A stretch of 64,000 nt of DNA from Armatimonadota bacterium (GCA_031459855.1 JAVKHP010000001.1:1408059-1472058), one strand, 5' to 3'. Counted from the stretch's first letter, positions 1 to 8,933 are shown. Numbers and translations are program-made. The notes: generated by a model not told the origin, from the letters alone.

Positions 1-2
1 CC

Positions 3-758
3 CACGAGGAGGCCATGCGGATCCGCGACGACGTGGCGTTCTTCCAGGCGGTGCGGGCCGCCCTGGTCAAGCGCGCGCCGGGAGAGCCGAAGGCCGAGGA
101 GGAACTGGACCAGGCCATCCGCCAGATCGTCTCCCGTGCCGTGGCACCCGAGGGCATGGTGGACCTCTTTGCCGCCGCCGGCTTGAAGAAGCCCGACATC
201 TCGATCCTTTCTGACGAGTTCCTGGCCGAGGTCCGGGGTATGGAGCACAAGAATCTGGCCGTGGAGCTTTTGCGCAAGCTCCTCGCCGGTGAGATCCGGA
301 CGCGGCGGCGGAAGAACGTCGTCCAGGCGCGGTCGTTCGCCGAGCTGCTCGAGCAGGCGATCCGGCGCTACGAGAACCGTGCCATCGAGGCGGCACAGGT
401 GATCGAGGAGCTGATCGCCCTCGCCAAGGAGATGCGCGAAGCCGACCAGCGCGGCGAGGCGCTGGGGCTCACTGAAGAGGAGCTCGCCTTCTACGACGCG
501 CTGGAGACCAACGACAGCGCGGTGAAGGTGCTGGGGGAGCCCACGCTGCGGCGGATCGCGCAGGAGCTGGTGCGCACCGTCCGGGACAACGTGACCGTGG
601 ACTGGACGGTGCGTGAGAGCGTGCGGGCGCAGCTTCGGGTGGTCGTCAAGCGCATCCTCCGAAAGTACGGCTACCCGCCGGACAAGCAGGAGAAGGCTAC
701 GCTCACAGTGCTTGAACAGGCGGAAGCGTTGTCGGAGGTGTGGGCGCAGGCGGCATGA
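3..758 (+). CDS. hsdR: Type I restriction enzyme R subunit, C-terminal part (5' partial)
   Basis: The frame is open to the left window edge, so this is the last ~251 residues of a much larger protein. The region is helical and charged, with the features of the DUF3387 C-terminal domain of HsdR: a [10 protein letters not shown] block, a run ending in EELAFYDAL, then [11 protein letters not shown] and the end motif [13 protein letters not shown]. In type I systems this tail docks HsdR onto the HsdM2S methylase core, while the nuclease and helicase motors lie in the N-terminal part outside the window. No methylase or specificity gene is visible here, so they must lie upstream. The gene converges on the gamma-glutamyltransferase gene, with 45 bases between the two stop codons. 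Confidence 0.82.
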   Translation, partial: HEEAMRIRDDVAFFQAVRAALVKRAPGEPKAEEELDQAIRQIVSRAVAPEGMVDLFAAAGLKKPDISILSDEFLAEVRGMEHKNLAVELLRKLLAGEIRTRRRKNVVQARSFAELLEQAIRRYENRAIEAAQVIEELIALAKEMREADQRGEALGLTEEELAFYDALETNDSAVKVLGEPTLRRIAQELVRTVRDNVTVDWTVRESVRAQLRVVVKRILRKYGYPPDKQEKATLTVLEQAEALSEVWAQAA

Positions 759-803
759 TGCGGCCTGGCGGGGGATCCGGGCGAGTTCTGGCTCCCGGGT
801 GAC

Positions 804-2525
804 CTACCAACCCACCGCGTAGGACAGCCTGCGGGGATCGGCGGCTGCGGCCACCACGCCCTCGGCGGGGTCGCGCAGCGCCGCGCAGACCCCGCCCGCC
901 TGCGGCGTCCACTGGGGCCAGGACTCCACCCGGTGGCCTCGGGCCTGCAGGTCGGCACGGACTTCCTCGGGGATGCGCGCTTCGGCCCGCACCAGGCCTG
1001 GCTCGTAGCGGTGGGGGTGGGTGGAGGCCGGGAAACTGTAGGTGGCGACCCGGGCCGCCTCCACCGCCTCCTGGGGGTCCATCCCGTACTCGATGAGGTT
1101 GAGGAGAAACTGCAGCATGGCCTGGGGCTGCACGTCGTAGCCGGGCGTCCCGAAGGCCAGGACGAATCCGTCCGCGCGGGTCACCACGGCGGGGCTGGGG
1201 GTCAGCCGGGGGCGCTTGCCCGGCGCCACACAGGCGGGGTGGAAGGGGTCCAGCCAGGACTGGCTGCCCCGCGGCGAGATGACGATCCCTAGCCCCGGCA
1301 CCAGAGGTGTCTCCAGCACGCCGTCGCTGGGCGTGGCGGAAAAGGCGTTGCCGTCGCTGTCGACGATGCACACGTAGCTGGTGTCGGCGGCTCCCTCCCG
1401 CCCGCCGGCCCAACGGGGCTCGGGTGGGGGAACCGGGGCGGCGGGGCGTCCTGCGTCCCCAGGTTCCGGCATGCCGGGGAACGCCCGGCGGGGGTCGATG
1501 CGGTCCCGCCACCTGGCAGCGTACCCTTTGGACAGCAGCACGTCCACCGGCACCGGCACGAAGTCCGGGTCCCCGTAATACGCGTGGCGGTCGGCGAAAG
1601 CCGCCAGTAGCGCCTGCAGGATCAGGTGGAGGCTGTCGGCGGACTTGTGGGGGAGGGAGGCCAGGTCATAGCCTTCTAGGATGTTGAGGGCCTGCAGGAG
1701 CACCGGGCCCTGGCACCACGGCCCGCACCCGAAGACGTCGTATCCCCGGTAGGTGGTGCGCACGGGAGGCTCCTGCCCGACGCGGAAGCGGGCGAGGTCG
1801 TCGGTGGTCAGCAGTCCCCCTTCTTGCTGACAGAACGCGGCCAGCCGCTGCGCGATGTCGCCCCGGTAGAACCGGTCGCGCACCGCCTGCAGGCCCTGCG
1901 CCCGGGAGGTGGTCGTGCCCTCGGCCTCCACCAGCAGGCGCAGGGTGGCGGCCAGCTCGCGCTGGACCAGGACCTCGCCCACCTGCGGCGGGCGGCCGCG
2001 GGGAAGGTAGACGGCGCGGGTGGACGGCCAGCGTTCCAGCGCGGGGGCGGCGGAGGCGAGATTGTCGTGGAGGAACCGGTTGACGGGGAACCCCTGCTCG
2101 GCCAGCTCGATGGCGGGGGCGGCGACGTCGGCGAAGCGCATGGTGCCGAAGGCCGCCAGGGCTTCAACCCACGCGTCCAGGGCGGCGGGGACCACGCTGG
2201 CCAGGATGCCGCTGGAGATGTCCCCGCCGCGGCGGAAGAGCTCGTCGACCGTGGCCGCCTGCGGCCAGCGCCCCAGGCCGCTGATGGTCGCCACCTGGCC
2301 GTCGGCGCGGCGCACCACGATGGGCGCCACCCCTCCCACGTTGGTCATGTCGGGTTGCACCACGTTGAGGCACAGGCCGGCGGCCACGCCGGCGTCCACC
2401 ACGGTACCCCCAGCCTCCAGGATCCGCGCCGCCGCCTGGCTGGCCAGGTGGTGGCCGGAGGCCACCGCGTAGCGGCGCCCCATCACGGGCGGGCGCGTGG
2501 TGGGAAGAGGTCGCAGCGCGATCAC
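804..2525 (-). CDS. Gamma-glutamyltransferase family protein
   Basis: A 573-residue Ntn-hydrolase of the gamma-glutamyltranspeptidase family. The N-terminal half carries the family's GHHLASQAAARIL and DAGVAAGLCLNVVQP blocks. Thr382 in ADTSYVCIVDSDGNA is the expected autoprocessing and catalytic nucleophile, and the small subunit ends with GTPGYDVQPQAM. The GTG start at 2525 is chosen because GGAGG lies nine bases upstream and because the residues before Met15 (TTRPPVMGRR) already match the family. An ATG at 2483 is the alternative. No hydrophobic signal peptide is visible, which favours a cytoplasmic amidase or acylase role. It is the last gene after the peptide-importer genes and may process the imported gamma-glutamyl or acyl compound. 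The substrate is not predictable from sequence. Confidence 0.85.
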   Translation of the reverse strand: MIALRPLPTTRPPVMGRRYAVASGHHLASQAAARILEAGGTVVDAGVAAGLCLNVVQPDMTNVGGVAPIVVRRADGQVATISGLGRWPQAATVDELFRRGGDISSGILASVVPAALDAWVEALAAFGTMRFADVAAPAIELAEQGFPVNRFLHDNLASAAPALERWPSTRAVYLPRGRPPQVGEVLVQRELAATLRLLVEAEGTTTSRAQGLQAVRDRFYRGDIAQRLAAFCQQEGGLLTTDDLARFRVGQEPPVRTTYRGYDVFGCGPWCQGPVLLQALNILEGYDLASLPHKSADSLHLILQALLAAFADRHAYYGDPDFVPVPVDVLLSKGYAARWRDRIDPRRAFPGMPEPGDAGRPAAPVPPPEPRWAGGREGAADTSYVCIVDSDGNAFSATPSDGVLETPLVPGLGIVISPRGSQSWLDPFHPACVAPGKRPRLTPSPAVVTRADGFVLAFGTPGYDVQPQAMLQFLLNLIEYGMDPQEAVEAARVATYSFPASTHPHRYEPGLVRAEARIPEEVRADLQARGHRVESWPQWTPQAGGVCAALRDPAEGVVAAAADPRRLSYAVGW

Positions 2526-2727
2526 GGCGCGCGTCCTCCGTCGGGGAACGCAAGTGCCCACGCGGGGAAGTCCTGGTTCGAGTGCGCCGTCACCGGTCGT
2601 CCCTCTGCACCCGCCTGTGCGCCTGCGGTGCGAACGCGGACGACGAGGATCGCCCCTGTCGGAATCACCACCCGCCGGTGCGCCTGCGGGAACCGTCCGC
2701 GTCGGGAGGACGTTCGCACCGGCGTCC
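2526..2727. repeat. Intergenic spacer with 61-bp-offset direct repeat and long-range inverted repeat
   Basis: No gene is visible in these 202 bases. A 20-base word at 2609-2628 recurs at 2670-2689 with one mismatch (offset 61). GGTGCGAACG at 2627-2636 is exactly inverted at 2711-2720, which could form a large stem in the transcript between the permease and the transferase gene. Confidence 0.6.
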
Positions 2728-3630
2728 TCACAGCTGACCACGCAGCCGCGGGTCGAGGACATCCCGCAGCCGGTCCCCGATCAGGTTGAAGGCCAGGACC
2801 ACCAGGGTGATCGCCAATCCGGGAAGGGTCGGCATCCACCACGCCTGCCACACGACTTCCTGAGACTCGCCGAGCATCTGTCCCAGACTGGGCGTAGGCG
2901 GCTGGATCCCCAGCCCCAGGAAACTGAGCGCGGCCTCCCAGATGATCACCACCGGCAGCTGCAGCGTGGCCAACACCAGCATGGTGGGGAGCACGTTGGG
3001 CAGCACGTGGTGTAGCAGGATCCTCCTCTCCGACGCGCCGGCAGCCCGGGCGGCCGTCACGAACTCGCGCTCGGCCAGCGCCAGGACCTCGGCGCGGATC
3101 ACCCGGGCGTAGGTGGGCCACCCCGCGACGGCGAGGACCAGGATGATCTGCGCGAGCCCGGTGCCCAGCACCGCGACCACGGCGATCATCAGCAGGAGGG
3201 TAGGAATCGCCAGTTGAGTGTCCACGACACGCATCAGGACCAGGTCCAACCACCCCCGGCGGAACCCGGTGACCAGCCCCGCCACCAGGCCTGCGACGGC
3301 GGACAGGGGCACCACTGCCAGGCCCACCAGCAGCGAGATGCGCAGACCGACCACCAGGCGGCTGAGGATGTCGCGTCCGAGCTTGTCCGTCCCCAGCAGG
3401 TGCAGCTGGTCGCGCACGGGTGTCAGGGAAGGAGGGTGGAGCGTCAGGCTGAGGTTCTGGGCCGACGGGTCGTAGGGCGGAACCCAGGACAACCCGAAGC
3501 CGGCGACGACCACCGCGCCGAGCAGCGCGACTGCCACCGCGCCCGACGGCCGGCGCAGCAGGCGGGCGGCTGGCGATGTGCGCCTACGCCCGCGCCGTGG
3601 TTGCGCGAAGGCGAGGGTCCACCCAGCCAT
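2728..3630 (-). CDS. Peptide/opine ABC transporter permease, DppC type
   Basis: A 300-residue inner-membrane permease of the BPD_transp family. It shows the N-terminal transmembrane segment after a basic tail, the HLLGTDKLGRDILSR block typical of DppC/OppC, and the EAA loop (REFVTAARAAGASERRILLHHVLPN) that contacts the ATPase. The C-terminus LIGDRLRDVLDPRLRG is family-typical. Its start overlaps the upstream permease gene by 47 bases with no visible ribosome-binding site, so translation probably depends on coupling. A later non-ATG start cannot be excluded. It pairs with the 3584-4513 permease and the 4648-6183 binding protein. Confidence 0.9.
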   Translation of the reverse strand: MAGWTLAFAQPRRGRRRTSPAARLLRRPSGAVAVALLGAVVVAGFGLSWVPPYDPSAQNLSLTLHPPSLTPVRDQLHLLGTDKLGRDILSRLVVGLRISLLVGLAVVPLSAVAGLVAGLVTGFRRGWLDLVLMRVVDTQLAIPTLLLMIAVVAVLGTGLAQIILVLAVAGWPTYARVIRAEVLALAEREFVTAARAAGASERRILLHHVLPNVLPTMLVLATLQLPVVIIWEAALSFLGLGIQPPTPSLGQMLGESQEVVWQAWWMPTLPGLAITLVVLAFNLIGDRLRDVLDPRLRGQL

Positions 3631-4513
3631 ACAGCAGGTCGATGACGAAGTTCACGGTGAGGAACACGGCGGCCCCCACGATGGTGACGCCCTGCACCAC
3701 CGGGAAATCTCGAGCCAGCACTGCCTGCACCGCCAGCCGTCCCATCCCGGGCCAGGCGAAGATGGACTCCACGATCACCGCGCCGCCCAGCATGCGGCCG
3801 AAGTCCATCCCCAGCACCGTGAGGATGGGCAGCAGCGCGTTGCGCAGCCCGTGGCGCACCAGCACTGCGCGGGAACTCAGCCCTTTGGCCCTGGCGGTGC
3901 GCACGTAGTCCTGGGCCAGGACCTCCAGCAGACTGGCCCGGGTCAGACGGCTGATCTGCGCTCCGTAGAAGCCGCCCAGGACCACGGCCGGCATGAGGAG
4001 GTGGGCGAGGCTACCGTACCCGGAGATGGGCAGCCAGCCCAGGTGCACCCCGAACGCGATGATGAGCAGCAGCCCCAGCCAGAAGCTGGGCACGCTGGTG
4101 CCCACCAGGGCTGCCGTCATGGCAGCTGTATCCCACAGCGACCCCCGGCGGGCGGCGGCCACCAGGCCCAACGTTACGCCCGTGCCCACCGCCACCGCCA
4201 GGCCGGCCAGGGCCAGTTCGAAGGTCGCCCGCAGGCGCTCGACGATGAGCTCGGCCACGGGCAGTCCCTGGCGGAAGGAGTAGCCGAGGTCTCCACGGGC
4301 CACCCGCGCCAGGTAGCGGAGGTACTGCACCCCCAGGGGTTGGTCCAGCCCGTAGGCCCGGCGGATCCGTTCCATGTCCTCGCGCGTGGCGTCCTGGGAT
4401 ACCAGGAGGGTGACGGGGTCTCCGCTGGCGTGCAGCAGGACAAAGACGACTGACACCACGCCCAGCAGCGCCGTCACCGACAGTATCAGTCGCCGGATGG
4501 CCAGCTCACCCAT
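3584..4513 (-). CDS. Peptide/opine ABC transporter permease, DppB type
   Basis: A 309-residue permease with the DppB layout: an N-terminal membrane helix (RRLILSVTALLGVVSVVFVLLH), the RRAYGLDQPLGVQYLRYL segment between helices 1 and 2, the EAA loop (DYVRTARAKGLSSRAVLVRHGLRNAL) and the C-terminus VNFVIDLLYGWVDPRLR. ATG at 4513 is preferred; a GTG at 4528 in the same frame adds five residues. No DppD/DppF ATPase lies in this operon, so the importer must borrow one encoded elsewhere. Confidence 0.9.
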   Translation of the reverse strand: MGELAIRRLILSVTALLGVVSVVFVLLHASGDPVTLLVSQDATREDMERIRRAYGLDQPLGVQYLRYLARVARGDLGYSFRQGLPVAELIVERLRATFELALAGLAVAVGTGVTLGLVAAARRGSLWDTAAMTAALVGTSVPSFWLGLLLIIAFGVHLGWLPISGYGSLAHLLMPAVVLGGFYGAQISRLTRASLLEVLAQDYVRTARAKGLSSRAVLVRHGLRNALLPILTVLGMDFGRMLGGAVIVESIFAWPGMGRLAVQAVLARDFPVVQGVTIVGAAVFLTVNFVIDLLYGWVDPRLRATTARA

Positions 4514-4563
4514 GGCGCCCAACCCCACGCCGACAGCCGTGGCCTTCCGTCCCGCCAGCGGGC

Positions 4564-4579
4564 GTCGGGTCTTCCCGAC
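4564..4579 (-). promoter_or_regulatory. Small hairpin between binding-protein and permease genes
   Basis: GTCGGG-TCTT-CCCGAC forms a perfect 6-bp stem with a 4-base loop, 69 bases after the binding-protein stop codon. No T-run follows. Such hairpins often protect the 3' end of the abundant binding-protein message. The role here is inferred. Confidence 0.35.
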
Positions 4580-4647
4580 CGTGCCGGAGTCCGCTGCGGG
4601 GCCGGTGGTCCACCCCTGGGAAAGGGGAGACCTGTAGGGTCACAGCG

Positions 4648-6183
4648 TCACTTCCAGGCTGCGTCCACCATGGTCAGGAGCAGGTCCGGGCGCGGCGTCC
4701 ACTCCAGGTTGCGGTGCATCCCGTAGACGTTGGGCGCGGTGAACAAAGAGATGGCTGGAGCCTCCTCCACGAACATCGCCTGGATCCGCCGTGAGACCTC
4801 CCGCATCCGTGCCTCGTCCGTTGCGGTGTCGGCGGACTCCATCAGCTGGTCGAACTGTGGGTTGCCGGGGCGCCACAACGACCACTCCCCGCGTGAGTAG
4901 AAGGCCCGGAACGGGATGATGTGGCTGAGACCAAAGAAGTCGGTAAATCGCGTGAACCAGCCGTCTTCGGCCAGCTGGCGGGCCTGCACGGTGCGCAGCT
5001 GCACACCGTACTCGGTCACGTTGACCCGGGCGCGCACTCCCACTCGCGCGAGCTGGTCGGCCACAGCCAGGGTGATGTCGCGGTCGCCCGGATAGGCGCC
5101 GCTGGTCGTGGTGATGGAAAAGTCCACGCCGTCGGCGTAGCCGGCCTCCCGCAACAGCGCTCGGGCGCGGTCGGGGTTGTAGGAGAACCCCGCCAGGGAG
5201 GTGTCGCAGCCCAGCATGACCTCGGTGCAGAACGTACCGACCTGCGATCCCACGCCGCGCATCACGCTGGCCAGGATGGCCTGGCGGTCCACGGCGTAGT
5301 TGAGGGCCTGCCGGACCCGGCGGTCCGCCAGGGGCTTGTCCCGGGGGATGTTCACCAGGTTGTAGATCACGAAGAAGACGCTCAGGCTCTTGCCGGGCAC
5401 CAGCTTGGCACGCCCCGACAGCTGCAGGGGGCGGAAGAGCTCGGGGGGCACCAGGTTGATGAGGTGCACCGACCCGGTCAGCAGTTCGGCCAGGCGGGAC
5501 GACTCGGACGGGATGGCGCGGAAGATCACCCGGCCGATTTGCGGACGGCCGCCCCAGTACGCGGAGTTGGCCTCCAGCTCGACGCGGTCGTCCCGCACCC
5601 ACCGGGCGAACCGGTAGGGCCCGGTGCCCACGGGCTGGCGCACCAGGGCCTCATCCCCGTTTTGGGCCAGGTAGTTCGGAGGGACGATCATGCCGTAGTA
5701 GCCAAGGAAGCGCGGCAGCAGCGGCCAGGGACGCTCGGTGGTGAATCGGACGGTGAAGTCGTCCACTACAGTGACGGACTTGACCAGCCGCAGAGCTCCC
5801 GCACCAGGCCAGCGCGTCCGAGGATCCAGCATGCGCTCGAATGAGAACTTGACTGCCTGGGCGTTGAACGGCTCGCCGTTGTGGAACCGGACGCCCTGGC
5901 GCAACCGGAACTCCCAGGTGGTAGGGTCCACAGCGCGCCACGACACCGCCAGCCCCGGGTGGAGGGTGAGGTCGGCGTCGCGCCGGACCAGAGTCTCATA
6001 GATGTTGGCCAGGACGTTCATAGCGTGGGTCAGGGTCGTCTTGTGAGGGTCGCCGGTCTGGATGTCGACACCCTGGGCCACCACCAGGGCCTCCGGTACC
6101 CGGGGCTGGGCCTGGCCCCAGGTCCCGACGCCCACGACTGTGAGCAGGACCGCCGCTGCAACCACCGCGGACACCACGCGCAC
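4648..6183 (-). CDS. Peptide/opine ABC transporter substrate-binding protein (SBP family 5)
   Basis: About 511 residues with an export signal (VRVVSAVVAAAVLLTVVGVG, cut near GQAQP) and the family-5 binding-protein fold: WEFRLRQGVRFHNGEPFNA near the N-terminus, VGTGPYRF in the middle, and RRVRQALNYAVDRQAI later. It should bind a peptide, opine or related solute outside the membrane and deliver it to the DppB/DppC permeases downstream. The GTG at 6183 is chosen because a GGGGGG run lies seven bases upstream. The frame stays open to 6228, but the extra residues look untranslated. It is the first gene of the four-gene operon ending in the gamma-glutamyltransferase. Confidence 0.88.
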   Translation of the reverse strand: MRVVSAVVAAAVLLTVVGVGTWGQAQPRVPEALVVAQGVDIQTGDPHKTTLTHAMNVLANIYETLVRRDADLTLHPGLAVSWRAVDPTTWEFRLRQGVRFHNGEPFNAQAVKFSFERMLDPRTRWPGAGALRLVKSVTVVDDFTVRFTTERPWPLLPRFLGYYGMIVPPNYLAQNGDEALVRQPVGTGPYRFARWVRDDRVELEANSAYWGGRPQIGRVIFRAIPSESSRLAELLTGSVHLINLVPPELFRPLQLSGRAKLVPGKSLSVFFVIYNLVNIPRDKPLADRRVRQALNYAVDRQAILASVMRGVGSQVGTFCTEVMLGCDTSLAGFSYNPDRARALLREAGYADGVDFSITTTSGAYPGDRDITLAVADQLARVGVRARVNVTEYGVQLRTVQARQLAEDGWFTRFTDFFGLSHIIPFRAFYSRGEWSLWRPGNPQFDQLMESADTATDEARMREVSRRIQAMFVEEAPAISLFTAPNVYGMHRNLEWTPRPDLLLTMVDAAWK

Positions 6184-6494
6184 GCACACTCCCCCCTTCT
6201 GTGGGCCGCCCGTATTCCCGGGCAGCACGCCGGGGACGCGACCCGCGGCCTTCCGGACAACATCCCGCGGCCCGCGCAGAGAGAGTGACGTGCTGCTCGC
6301 CGCTCGACAGCAGGGACACAGGCGGCGTTAACGATGTCGGATGTTCGACCCAGGCGGACGTCCGCCCTGCCCCCACCGACGTGAGTACGCGTGAGGACGA
6401 CTGGTCGTTGGGTGCGGTGATGTGGAAGGCGATCCGGCTCGAGGGGGCACGCAAATTGACGCACTCGCCGCGGCCTCCGTACAATGAACCCACC
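6184..6494. other. Divergent intergenic region with palindrome
   Basis: This 311-base region separates the binding-protein operon (minus) from a small plus-strand gene. It holds a perfect 14-base palindrome, GGCGGACGTCCGCC, at 6353-6366 that could be a regulator site, and the plus-strand promoter described separately. No gene is supported inside it. Confidence 0.5.
6456..6485 (+). promoter_or_regulatory. Sigma-70-type promoter producing a leaderless mRNA
   Basis: TTGACG (6456-6461) and TACAAT (6480-6485) are separated by 18 bases. The -10 box ends nine bases before the ATG at 6495, so transcription should begin at or within about three bases of the start codon. No Shine-Dalgarno sequence precedes that ATG. 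Confidence 0.7.
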
Positions 6495-6863
6495 ATGGCC
6501 CTGATCTTCACCTTCCCCTGCGGGGGCTGCGGGCGGCGGTACACCGTCTACTACCCCAAGGCCCTCATGTACGAGCTGTCGGGCACCGGTACGCGGGAGA
6601 TGGGCGTGAAGGAAGACGAGGCCGAGCGCGCGGCGGGCAACGTCGACGCGGCGCGGCGCCGGGCCGAGGCCCAGGGGAACGTCTGGGTCGACGCGTCCGA
6701 GCGCCTCGAGATGGTGTGCACCTGCGGCAAGAAGCTGAACTTCAACATCGCCCAGCACCCGCGCGTGCCGCAGTCCAAGCAGTCGGCCCAGAAGCGCCAG
6801 ACGGGACTGATCCCCTTCCCCGAGGTGGCGAGGTCCCGGCACGGGCCGAAGGGTCCGGCCTGA
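6495..6863 (+). CDS. Small zinc-ribbon-like protein, function unknown
   Basis: A 122-residue protein I do not recognise. Cys9-Gly-Gly-Cys12 near the N-terminus and Cys75-Thr-Cys77 further on (VCTCGKKLNF) could form a four-cysteine zinc ribbon across a charged helical insertion rich in Glu, Arg and Ala. The C-terminal 35 residues are basic and probably disordered. The start is set by the promoter: the -10 box lies nine bases before this ATG and there is no ribosome-binding site, so the message appears leaderless. It stands alone and converges on the FAH-family gene 17 bases downstream. A housekeeping nucleic-acid-binding role is possible but not shown. Confidence 0.7.
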   Translation: MALIFTFPCGGCGRRYTVYYPKALMYELSGTGTREMGVKEDEAERAAGNVDAARRRAEAQGNVWVDASERLEMVCTCGKKLNFNIAQHPRVPQSKQSAQKRQTGLIPFPEVARSRHGPKGPA

Positions 6864-6880
6864 TCGGGGCCCGCGCCGGG

Positions 6881-7609
6881 TTACTGCCCTGTCACCACCC
6901 GGTTCCGCAGCACGCCGATCCCGCCGATTTCCACCTCGACGACGTCACCCGGCTGCAGGGGACCCACACCGGCGGGGGTGCCGGTGGCGATGACGTCGCC
7001 GGGCTCGAGCGTCATGAAGGACGAGACGACCTCGATGAGCGTCGGCACGTCGAAGATCATGTGGCGGGTGTTGGATGCCTGCGTGGTCTTCCCGTTGACC
7101 CGCGCGGCGATGTCGAGGGCGCCGGGATCGAGGTCGGTGACGATCCACGGCCCCAGCGGCGCCGCGCCGTCGAACGCCTTGGCCCGCACCCACTGGCGCT
7201 CCTCGCGCTGGACGTCGCGCGCGGTGATGTCGTTGAATGCGGTGTAGCCCCACACCACGTCCAGCGCGCGCGCCCGGGGGACCTGCCGGCACCGCCGGCC
7301 GATGACGACGGCCAGCTCGGCCTCGTACTCGAGCTGGCGCGTGTGCGCGGGGTAGGGGATCGGCGCCTCGTGCCCCACCAGGGCGCTGGGCGGTTTGAGG
7401 AAGAGCAGGGGCTCGCGGGGCGGCTCCCACGCCAGCTCGGCCGCGTGGTCCCGGTAGTTGAAGCCGACGCAGACGATCTTGGTGGGGGTGCAGGGCGGGG
7501 CGAAGGTGGCCTGCGCCACGGGCAGGCGCAGCGCCCCCGCCACGACCACGTCGCCCTCGACACGGGCGTCGAGGACGGCACCGTCGTGCACGATGCGGGC
7601 GTGGATCAT
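6881..7609 (-). CDS. Fumarylacetoacetate hydrolase (FAH) family protein
   Basis: A 242-residue enzyme of the FAH superfamily, which hydrolyses or decarboxylates acylpyruvates and related oxo-acids from aromatic breakdown. Visible motifs are KIVCVGFNYRDHAAE, the metal-binding LEYEAELAVVIG, AFNDITARDVQ with the acidic ligand, QWVRAKAFDGAAPLGPW, and the C-terminal GDVIATGTPAGVGPLQPGD. The ATG at 7609 is chosen because AGGGG lies seven bases upstream and the family start MIHARIV follows; the ATG at 7630 adds seven residues. It lies downstream of the LVIVD-repeat gene and probably shares its transcript. Confidence 0.88.
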   Translation of the reverse strand: MIHARIVHDGAVLDARVEGDVVVAGALRLPVAQATFAPPCTPTKIVCVGFNYRDHAAELAWEPPREPLLFLKPPSALVGHEAPIPYPAHTRQLEYEAELAVVIGRRCRQVPRARALDVVWGYTAFNDITARDVQREERQWVRAKAFDGAAPLGPWIVTDLDPGALDIAARVNGKTTQASNTRHMIFDVPTLIEVVSSFMTLEPGDVIATGTPAGVGPLQPGDVVEVEIGGIGVLRNRVVTGQ

Positions 7610-7643
7610 CGGGGTGCCCCTGGTTGCCATCGGTGCTGCTGCC

Positions 7644-7749
7644 TCATGCTTCCTCCAGGATGTCCAGCGTGCCGTCGCGGTCCTGCGCCCGGACTCCCGC
7701 CAGGCGGTCGAGGCGTCATGCTTCCTCCAGAATGTCCAGCGTGCCGTCG
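7644..7749. repeat. Duplicated 3' tail of the LVIVD-repeat gene
   Basis: The last 34 bases of the LVIVD gene (7716-7749) recur at 7644-7677 with a single mismatch, an offset of 72 bases. Read on the minus strand, the extra copy again encodes DGTLDILEEA followed by a stop codon, but it lies just outside the gene. It looks like the remnant of a partial tandem duplication. Confidence 0.75.
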
Positions 7750-8858
7750 AGCCGGTCCACCAGGTAGATCAGCCCGTCGGCGTCGACGTACACGTCGTTG
7801 GACTGTGGCCGCCCGGTGGCGACCGCAGGGACGTACCAGGCGACCTCCTGCGGGCGGAACGGGTCCCGGATGTCGATCACGCGCAGCCCGCCCGCGAAGT
7901 AGGTCAGGTAGACGCGCTCCTCGCTCTGGCGCCCGCCCGGCCGGTTCTCGTGGATGTTGTGCGGGCCGAAGCGGACGTCGGGATCGGCCAGGCCGTCGGG
8001 GTCGACGCGGAACGCCGCCACCGGAATCGGGTTGCGCTCTTCGCGGACGTCGACGACCCACAGGAACTTCTCCCGGTCCGTCCCTTCCCGCCACGGCCGC
8101 AGCGCTTCCTGCGTGCAGAGCACGAGCCGACGGCCGGGCAGGGGCAGCGCCGTGTGCAGCATGTCGCCAAACGGCGGGTGGAAGGTGTGTCGGGTGAGCA
8201 GCCGCGGCTGCGCCCACGACGTCATGTCGAGGATCGCCCAGCCCCAGTCCACGCAGCCCACGTAGCACCGGTCGCCCACCACGAAGGGCGCGCCGTGGAC
8301 GCGCACCCGCCAGTGCGCCGGCCAGTCGGGCACCTCGCCGCCCGCCGCATGCTGGCCGGGGATCCACCAGCGTCCCACCTCCTCGGGCCGGTCGGGGCGC
8401 GCCAGGTCCACGATGCGGTAGATCTGGTCGGTGTAGCCCTCGGCGCCCGCCGACAGGTGCGCGTACCGTCCGTCGACGAACCAGCAGCGGTGCACGCCCG
8501 GCCCGCCGGTCGGGAAGAACGCGAGCTCCCGGGGCCGGGTGGGGTCGTGCACGTCGTAGACGCCGATCCCGGCGGTGAAGTCGGTGCCCCGATACCCGGG
8601 CAGGCGCTCGTAGTTGACCACCATCAGGTCGCCGGCGACCTGGACCTTGTGCATGTGCGTGTTCGGCGGGCAGGGCAGCTGTGCCACGACCCGGGGGCTG
8701 CGCGGGTTGCGCACGTCGACGATGGTCGTGCCCACGTCCTTCATGGGCGCGATGTAGGCGAAGCCGCGGTCCACCACGACCTGCCCGGCACCCACCGGGC
8801 CGTAGGGGGTCCGGCTGACGAGCCGGAGGTTGTGCAGGCGTCCTGGTTCGCTCACCAC
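7716..8858 (-). CDS. LVIVD-repeat beta-propeller-like protein
   Basis: A 380-residue protein made of repeated blocks of the form IVDVRNPRSPRVVAQL, VYDVHDPTRPRELAFF, IVDLARPDRPEEVGRW and VIDIRDPFRPQEVAWY, which match LVIVD repeats and suggest a propeller fold. No signal peptide is visible. The first of two adjacent GTG codons is used as start, with GGAGG just upstream. Function is unknown; proteins of this kind are often secreted or bind ligands. It sits between the TctA-TctB carrier and the FAH-family gene on the same strand, so it may belong to that catabolic unit. Its final 34 bases are duplicated downstream. Confidence 0.72.
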   Translation of the reverse strand: MVSEPGRLHNLRLVSRTPYGPVGAGQVVVDRGFAYIAPMKDVGTTIVDVRNPRSPRVVAQLPCPPNTHMHKVQVAGDLMVVNYERLPGYRGTDFTAGIGVYDVHDPTRPRELAFFPTGGPGVHRCWFVDGRYAHLSAGAEGYTDQIYRIVDLARPDRPEEVGRWWIPGQHAAGGEVPDWPAHWRVRVHGAPFVVGDRCYVGCVDWGWAILDMTSWAQPRLLTRHTFHPPFGDMLHTALPLPGRRLVLCTQEALRPWREGTDREKFLWVVDVREERNPIPVAAFRVDPDGLADPDVRFGPHNIHENRPGGRQSEERVYLTYFAGGLRVIDIRDPFRPQEVAWYVPAVATGRPQSNDVYVDADGLIYLVDRLDGTLDILEEA

Positions 8859-8933
8859 GTGCCTCCTTCCATGCGCGCGTCATGTGCGCTGAGGTCGCAC
8901 TGCGCGAAGGTCGGGCGCGCTGCGCCGCCCCAC

